DNA from: Chalara sp. BL73
Taxonomy: Eukaryota; Ascomycota; Leotiomycetes; Helotiales
Direction: 5' to 3'
Assembly: GCA_918026815.1 (NCBI GenBank)
Contig: CAKJVC010000107.1
Location: forward strand, 124,001 to 188,000
Length of the DNA stretch: 64,000 nucleotides
Shown: in pieces, positions 57,110 to 64,000 of the stretch
How positions within the stretch are numbered: the first letter of the stretch is position 1
Layout of the letters: each line of letters opens with the position of its first letter
Notes under the pieces: generated by a model
Told to the model about the DNA's origin: nothing
What the model saw: the letters and a program-made list of their open reading frames with translations, nothing else
Databases searched by the model: none
Translations under genes and position numbers: made by a program

Positions 57110-60100
57110 ATGTTATGGCACCTCTCCACCGTTGTGGCGCTGTGGCTATTGCAGCTTGCCGCCGCAGCTGTCGATAACCCGCTCGTCGACCTGGTACCGT
57201 TACCACGAGAAATCTGGGATGCCGAACATGCTCTCGCCAAACGGGCCGAAGACTACGATTCATCTCTACGCTTGCAGACTAAAGAACAGCTCATGTGGAC
57301 GTCTTCTGATAGTAAACTTGCACTTTTATTCCAATTGCTAGATCTTTGACTAATGTGCGGCTAAGAACCAACCCAAAAGCAAACTGTTGTCAGCGTTGTA
57401 GTTACTTCTAAACAAGATGAAACTATTATTGACATGGACAAATTTGCTTTCACTCTCGATTCAGTTACCTGCTCTGAGAAGATAGTAGTGAAATTCCGCT
57501 TTCCACTCGCCTATCTTGCTGCGAAGATATCCTGGAATTGGGTAAATTTCAATAACCTCCGATCCTTCGTTCTCATCAGTAGCTGGGAAGGCTGTGGTGA
57601 CAAGCGGAACCGGGATCCTTGGGTTGTCAGCAACGCTGTTTTCGATGACAAGAAACAGACTATCACTTTGAACGCTCTCAAAAGTACCTGGCAGAAAGTG
57701 TCGAACACGATGATCCTAGATTTTGGAGACTTTATTCCTGGTCAAATCGGTGCCCGCGACGAAATCAGCGATATCGACAAGCGTTTGTTTGATATCAGTC
57801 TGAACAAGGCTTTCACGCTTGACCTCACCACTACCTTCCCCGAGAAGATAGCTCATTGGAACTTCTCCAAGCCTAACGTGAAGGCAAACCTCGGTATCAA
57901 TTGTGTTCAATGCGGAACGAGCGGCACGCTTGTCTTTGCTGGCCATATCGAGGCTGGTCTTGGAGGCCTGGAGAAATTCGAAATCTCAGCCAAACCTTCC
58001 GGTGTGCGGGCAGACCTGAATCTTGAGGTTGCATTTGAGGGTCACCTCGATTTTGTGAAGAAACCCTATAAGGAGGAATTTACTCTGTTGACGCTGCCGC
58101 TACCCTCAGGATGGAGAGTGCCTGGAGTACTAACCTTTGGACCAAACATTCAAATAAACGCTGGTTTCCAAGTCGATTATATCGGAGGCACTGCTTCGTT
58201 GACTACAGGTATCTCGGCTGTTATCCCTGATTCGAGTATCGCAAAGGCATGTAAGCTCTTACACTTATTACCCGTACGCTGCTGACCACAGCACATTTAG
58301 GTTGATCTTACAGCCGAAAAAGCGCTTGAGATTTCCGGCTGGCTTCCAGATATCGAAACCCAGCCCCTAGAGATTCAAGCAATGATTGATGCTGAGGTTC
58401 ATGTTTACACGGAAATTGCGGTTGCCGTGACCCTTGAAGTTTTCGGTATGGAAACTAGCCACCTTTCAACACAATGCTGACCACATCTTATAGAGGAGAA
58501 TGGCGTTAATGTCGACATTGGTCTTCGGGTCCCTGATGTTACCATCGAGGCCTCAGCTGGGTACAGTAAGTCTTACATTTTTTATCAGAGATGCTTAGAA
58601 AGTCCGTGATTAACCGCTTCAAGGCAACGTCGATGGTGTCGGATTCTGTCCGAATAACCAGAATCCTTGGGGTATAAAAATTGATGCCAGTCTCGGGGCG
58701 AGCTTGTACCTGGAAGGTTACACGGAGGTCGGTGGTGATAAAAATGTGTTCCTCAACGTTCCACTTTTCGAGTCACCCGTTCTTTATGAGTTCCCACAAC
58801 TTTGTCTTTCCTTCGGGGAGAGATCCCAGGGCTCCTGCGTTGAGGAACCGGACCCAGAGGATGCCGAATACCAGGACCCAAATCTACCACCACAAGACCA
58901 AAAGAAGAAAAGAACTGATCTAGTGCCGAGACAGCCGTACAGTGTCAGCAGAAGAAGCGACTTGGTACCCTCCAGTTTGGCCAAGAGGAAACCGAGTAGT
59001 AGTAGACAACCGTATTGGATCGCCTGCAACAACAAGAAGAATGAAGAGCCATATAGAACGCAGAAGATCAGGGTTCAGCATTACCCGCCTCCGATGGAGA
59101 TCTGTAGTGCAGCAAATACTGTCGCAACCATGATACCCCTCATGAAATGCGACGACAAAGCCTGCCCCGTTGACACATGGAAAATAAAAAAGGGTGACGA
59201 GGAAGACGAAGGAGTCGTGGAGCGTGACACCTGGGCGAGTAAGTTATCCTTACTTCTTCAAAAGCAAATTTATGTTGCCGCCAGCTAACCTAACATACAG
59301 CTGAACACGTTTATGAGGGTAACTGGGTTGTCAAATATCTTAATAGGATCCAGGAGAATTATTTCAAGAGCGATTGTTCTGGGGCTCTCAGCTTTTTTGG
59401 AAACCCGATAACTCCGCAAATCGATACACCACACCCTGATATCTCTGATGATGGTGCTACCCACGAAAAGGCTACCAACTGGACTGAGGCGGTATGAAAC
59501 CCCCCATTCCAATTTTAAGCACTAAGCTTCGTGACTTTTCGCGTCCAACAAAGTTGTTAAACGCACAGAGCCACTTTCCTTGTCGATTCTTCACTAACTT
59601 GGAGAAACAATAGATGATGCAGAACATTGGGACCGAGTACACAAGAAACAAGGTCATGGCGCTTCTCCCTAATAAGCAAAATAGCTGGAAAAATCTAGTA
59701 CGTAACCTCTCTACAATTAAGAGTAATAGCCTGCTAATTCTCGGCGTTAATCAGATGTTCGATGAAAAAGAAATCGACGGTCAATTCAAAAAGATTGGTA
59801 AAAGAACAAATGGTGACGTGAATACTGCGGAATACCTGGCCTGCCAACTAGGCCGCATCGTCACTGTTTGCGAATATATGAGCCACGCCGATATCCAAGA
59901 CAGGCTGAAGAAGACAATCAAAGCCATCGAATCCGTCCTGTAAGAATGACCTTACCTAACTCCTGAAGCCTTACTTACGAATTGCAGTATCGAAATGGAC
60001 ACACGAATCGAGGTGAAGCCTGAAGGACTTGCCTCATTCAGAGCCGAGCATGAGGCGTGGTTCAAGGATTTCTATGAGAAGGGATTTGCAAACGCCAGAA

Positions 60101-60255
60101 AGCGGCTGCAGATTTATGCTGAGTTTCTCAGCACTGATGAACGGCATCGCGATCAATACGAAGACTTGGCCAAAACGCAAAAGGACGCGATTGAGGATAT
60201 GGCTAACAGCAGGGGGGACTGGTGCAAGAGTAACTTCGCGTATCCGACGACTTAG
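57110..60255 (+). CDS. Large secreted DUF7029/DUF7223-type protein
   Basis: Eight exons (57110-57311, 57366-58250, 58314-58445, 58494-58565, 58624-59238, 59301-59491, 59614-59939, 59988-60255) sum to 896 residues with frame kept. The start MLWHLSTVVALWLLQLAAAA is a clear signal peptide. Residues about 90-190 have the DUF7029 style (DSVTCSEKIVVKF, then SWEGCGDKRNRDPW) and about 200-450 the DUF7223 style (FTLDLTTTFPEKI, CVQCGTSGTLVFAG, LPLPSGWRVPGVLTFGP). After a basic, Pro-rich linker, the C-terminal 220 residues (EHVYEGNWVVKYL onward) resemble the C-terminal region of some fungal killer-toxin-like chitinases, low confidence. There is no chitinase or LysM domain. Secreted, possibly cell-wall or interaction related; function unknown. 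The ATG at 57062 would place 16 polar residues before the signal peptide and is less likely. Confidence 0.82.
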
Positions 60256-62261
60256 AGCAAGTTGCTCATATCTCGGGAAAGCTATGTTTGAGAGATGCCA
60301 TTATTGTGTAGGGCTATTTTACTTTCCAATTGCGGTCCTCTAAGTAGCGAGTCGGAGACCAGCATTCTTTTCAAATGAATTCTTTTTATCATTCACAGTC
60401 GCTTTAGCATTAGTGCTAATATGCATTCATGAACGGTACTCTTAGCCAGTATGGAACGGCCAGTCTGCCGTACCTAGTATTACGGCTCTCGCAACCCAAG
60501 ACGGGAAGGGAGGGATGAGTGGCTCGCTTAGTCTCAGAAATTCAGTCTCAAGGGCCATGAGCGGCCAGGACCTCCACCTGCCAGCCAGGCACTGCTGATC
60601 GCAAGGCGCGTAATATGGAGCACAAAGTAAATTCGCTATTATAGGTAGACATAATAACAAGGCACGGTTAGTAACACCAGGACGTCGGCTACGCCAGCTT
60701 AGGACTCGAGGCGCTGGTGGAGCCAGATGGGTCTTCCACGATCCTGTACTCACGGATCCTTGCACCACGAGGCTTGCCATCAATTTCGAAAAGCAGCTTT
60801 GAGGTCGGAATTAAACCTACCAGATCTTTCGGAAGTACAAAATAACTATTCATTCTGTTACATTTAAATCCAATCTCTACGCTCAATGTCTTGGATCATC
60901 CGCACCATCCAACTACAAAATTTCATGACGCATTTCTCATCCCACCTGATCGTCTCTTTCCTTGTCGGATACCCTACTGCTACTAGTAGCACTGGTGGCT
61001 GATCCCTCTAATCCTCTCCTAAAATCCTAGCAAACTTGTAAGTTCGTTCACTATTTTCCATTATTTTTCTTAATATAATTGTTCCCAGCTGCTATAAACC
61101 CAGCTGCCAGGACTACGCCGGATACGCCGAGGGGAGTGACGGTCAGATGGCTCTTATAGGTGGGGGTCTGGCTCTAAATCCGTTATATAAATTCATGTTC
61201 CTGCGTGTTATAATTCTGTTATTACGTTTTACCTGCCCGCCCTTGGCTCCATTGTTGATATATACATAGTATGTCCGTAATTCTATCTTTATGCAGGTTG
61301 TGCGACTAAAGAGGTGGAAAGAACACTGCTACTTATCGACGCTAGAGCTACAATCCGGAAGTTTGAGTTACGACAAGCTGTAGCCATGAAGAGTGCTAAG
61401 AGAGCAGTCGAGGGGTAGGATGGAGTGGAAAGGCTTCAGGGAACGGCTTCAGTGAGAATGAGGAAATAGAGCTAAAGCAAGCATTGAATTACTAGATGGT
61501 GATGAAACGTGGGTAGAAAACTGATATAAACCTGCTAGAAGGTGGCGATGGAGAAACAGGGAGCAAATAGTACGAAGTATGCTTGAATCAACATCGCCTA
61601 TGCTGTCCTTAACTATGCCTTATAACTATTATACTTGCATGTGAACCTGGCTAAGCGTATGCGGCAAGCTGTGATTCAAGAGTATATTTTAGCGAGCTTA
61701 CCCCTGCTTCGCGGCGTATCCATATTGGTGCTCGGCTTGTTCGGGTCCTGTCAAACAGAAATTAATACCTCGATATTCACATCTCCAACGTCCAACATTT
61801 ACCTACATCATATCTGTTCGCAGTCGACACTTCCCCAAGCTACGTATCTACAGGACACGCCCGCCAACCGTTCAATTCTTCAAAATTCCATCAACCCAAG
61901 CGGCAAATGGCCGGAAGAGTTCCAAAGGCGTGCCTTACGAACTCCACAACTGGCCGGCGACTGGCAAGTAATTGTGCCATTTGAAAGCCCTACGAGGCGG
62001 TAGCGCAGTGACCTTGGTACCTTTTGTGTACCCTATTTTAAGTGATGACAACATGAGTCTTCACAACACCTTCGTCAATTTCAGGCTCAGCGAGACGATC
62101 ATGTGATTGGCATCAGAAGAACCTGAAGGAGGTGAGCTAATTCTTTGCACAATACAAAAAGTCATAAACATTTCAGTGAGACGGCGATTGGCATGCCATT
62201 GTAAGAGCTTGGAGAGAGTAGACAGCAGTTTGTTATTGATCTTAAACCTTCAATTGCGAAC
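60256..62261. other. Intergenic region without recognisable gene
   Basis: Two kilobases between the secreted-protein gene and the broken MFS gene. The plus-strand open stretch at 61635-62003 (122 codons) and the minus one at 60783-60442 resemble no family and lack coding style. No repeat or RNA gene recognised. Confidence 0.55.
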
Positions 62262-64000
62262 TTAAGCAACACCAGCAGACGCCTCGATAAAAAGCTTCTC
62301 CCTCCGCAAGAACATCGATGACACAAGACACAACACACCAGCTGTAATTACTAGGACATAAGTTTTACCAATAGCCTGGACGATTATCTTTACTGTATTG
62401 TCTCTAATATTGCTCCAAATGGCCAAACAGATCGCTCTGGGAACCTGCGATAGCACCACGAACTTCAGAGGAGGGGAATCCCAGAGGATAGAGAATTTTG
62501 CTGAGGTCACGAAAAGCCATATTCTGCAACACCGCGCCAGAGACAGCGAGGGCAATAACTAAACCTCCGATCTGAGCTACGTTGATGTATGCGATTGCCG
62601 CCGGTACTCTGTCTGGCTGAACCTTGGCAGAAGCCACGTTATAGCCTGATTGTGCGGTGAGACCAGCACCAATGGCGATAAGAACTGTGAAACCGTAGAT
62701 AGCTGATATCGAAGTTGTAGCTTTGACAGTGAACATGAGAGAGCCGCCTATGAGAATGAAGACGCCACCAATGGCGAAAATTAGAATGTAGTATCCTACA
62801 AGCGGCAAGACGGAGCCGGAGCCCAATATGAAAAGGCTGAGAATACAAATGAATGGCAAGAGTCATACGGCGGCTTCAAGTCCAGTGTCGCCACGTGAGA
62901 ACTGGAACATGACAGGAACGTAGTACATAGTAACAAACATCGAAGTTGAGGTACATGCTGTGGTAACGTGCAAGATAACCAAGGTTCTAGATGCAATGAA
63001 GTCAATTGGGAACAACCGACGCTCAGGAGTGGTGAAGATGGCGAAAGATTGTTGGACCATGAGGATGATCATGATCACGACACAAGTGACTAGGGTCCCA
63101 ATCGTTCGGCCAGAATCCCAAGCCCATGATACACCGCCAAATGTAAGACCAAGAACAAATGATGTGTAAAGGCCAGCGACCAAGAATGCTCCGACCCAAT
63201 CGAGTTGTTTCAACTCTTTGAGAGTTGTGATTCCAGGTTGCGGTTGAAAGGTTGGTATGGCCAGGAATGCCGGCGACAAGACTCCAAAAAGAACGAGGTT
63301 TATGTAAAAAGCCTAGGAACGACTATTAGTATTGTAAATAAGGACGGAAGTAACTGGAAATACTCACCCATCTCCATGTAGCACTCGAATCGGCAAATGC
63401 ACCACCAACAATAGGACCCAAATTGTTCCTGTTCCCCAAACGACCCCAGTGCCACCCATATACAGTGGTCGCTCTCGGGCTGTGGTATTGATCGCAACCA
63501 GGTTCAACATGCCAAGGTACATTCCTGCTCCACCAGCACCAGCAATTACTCGTCCTATGATGAGAGCGTTCATGTTGGGGGTTGCACCGCAGACGGCACT
63601 TCCGATGGTGAAGACTGTGACACTTCCGACATGGAGCCATTTCACATTGAACATTCCGTATCCTCTTCCTCTGAAGGGACCTGTTAGCTTCCCCCTCCTT
63701 CCTGGCGACGTTTAAGCAACTTACAAAGTCAAGATCAAAGCAACTGATCCCAAGGGGAATCCCGTACCCACCCAAGCCAACTGCGAGACGTCTCCATAAG
63801 TTTCCACAATCGCGCCTTGGATATCCGCCGCAATGGTATTATCCAAACCGTACAAAAAAAAATCGCTAAGTAGAGGCCGGCACAGACGAAGATCCATTTC
63901 CATCCTTGCACCACCCTCGTCTCTGGTTCGGTGCTTGCGGACTCCAATACGATTTGACCTCTCTCCAGCTCCTTTTCGGATCCATCATTGATCGACTTGA
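62262..64000 (-). pseudogene. DHA2-type MFS drug/toxin exporter, broken; N-terminus beyond the window edge
   Basis: Minus-strand blocks follow the 14-helix DHA2 family in order: GWKWIFVCAGLYLAIF, LYGLDNTIAADIQ, QLAWVGTGFPLG, YGMFNVKWLHVG, IIGRVIAGAGGAGMYLGMLN, PIVGGAFADSSATWRWAFYINL, FTTPERRLFP, GLEAAVRLLPF and a C-terminal AIGKTYVLVITAG. Introns lie at 63724-63671 and 63367-63313. Lesions: a frameshift at the A9 run 63854-63862 (ten or seven would restore the frame), a second at the AAA of 63420-63422, a TGA at 62875-62873 where the family has Arg (CGA), and a shift near 62405. The combination of a nonsense change and shifts suggests a pseudogene, though the two run-length lesions could be sequencing errors. 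Resembles aflatoxin-type efflux pumps. Confidence 0.8.

Noticed and set aside
61635..62003. 122-codon plus-strand open stretch
   Set aside because: Unrecognisable composition, no supporting context; likely chance.

Overview
The window looks like a piece of a filamentous ascomycete (Pezizomycotina) chromosome. The genes carry short GT-AG introns of about 45-120 bp and encode typical fungal families: Zn2Cys6/fungal_trans regulator, MFS sugar permeases, flavocytochrome b2-like dehydrogenase, DUF3237, DUF4246, DUF7029/DUF7223 and an SRPK-like kinase. The AT-rich blocks carry the imprint of repeat-induced point mutation (RIP): conserved transposon motifs are still readable, but TGG and CAG codons have become stops, GG has become AA and His codons read Tyr. 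I cannot name the species.

Layout. (1) 1-7.1 kb: AT-rich, a plus-strand Ty3/Gypsy chromovirus entering from the left edge and ending in an LTR at 5712-5992, followed by low-complexity sequence. (2) 7.1-19.1 kb: gene island with an alpha/beta hydrolase, a Zn2Cys6 regulator, a cytochrome-b2-like alpha-hydroxyacid dehydrogenase, an SDR, a DUF3237 protein and an MFS sugar permease. The content resembles a small catabolic cluster with its own regulator and transporter. (3) 19.2-45.9 kb: nested transposons. A minus-strand Helitron is split by a 5.7-kb Ty1/Copia element with a 5-bp target duplication, and the Helitron reading frame resumes exactly across the insertion. To its right lie a minus-strand chromovirus lacking reverse transcriptase, LTR-like insertions, a 23-bp minisatellite and a Mutator-like remnant. 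A segment of about 8.1 kb (29133-37229) is repeated in direct tandem at 37230-45331. (4) 46-64 kb: a maltose-type MFS permease, a solo LTR beside a rhodopsin-like membrane-protein fragment, an SRPK-like kinase, a DUF4246 protein, a large secreted DUF7029/DUF7223 protein and, at the right edge, a broken DHA2-type MFS exporter.

Points that matter most: the nested and tandemly duplicated transposon block; the fact that the two 8.1-kb copies differ almost only in homopolymer length, with longer runs in the outer halves and shorter runs in the inner halves (suggesting a consensus or assembly effect); single-base frame problems in two genes that would also fit homopolymer errors; and a GC-AG intron in the regulator. 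All gene models were spliced by eye, and family names come from motif recognition without a database search.
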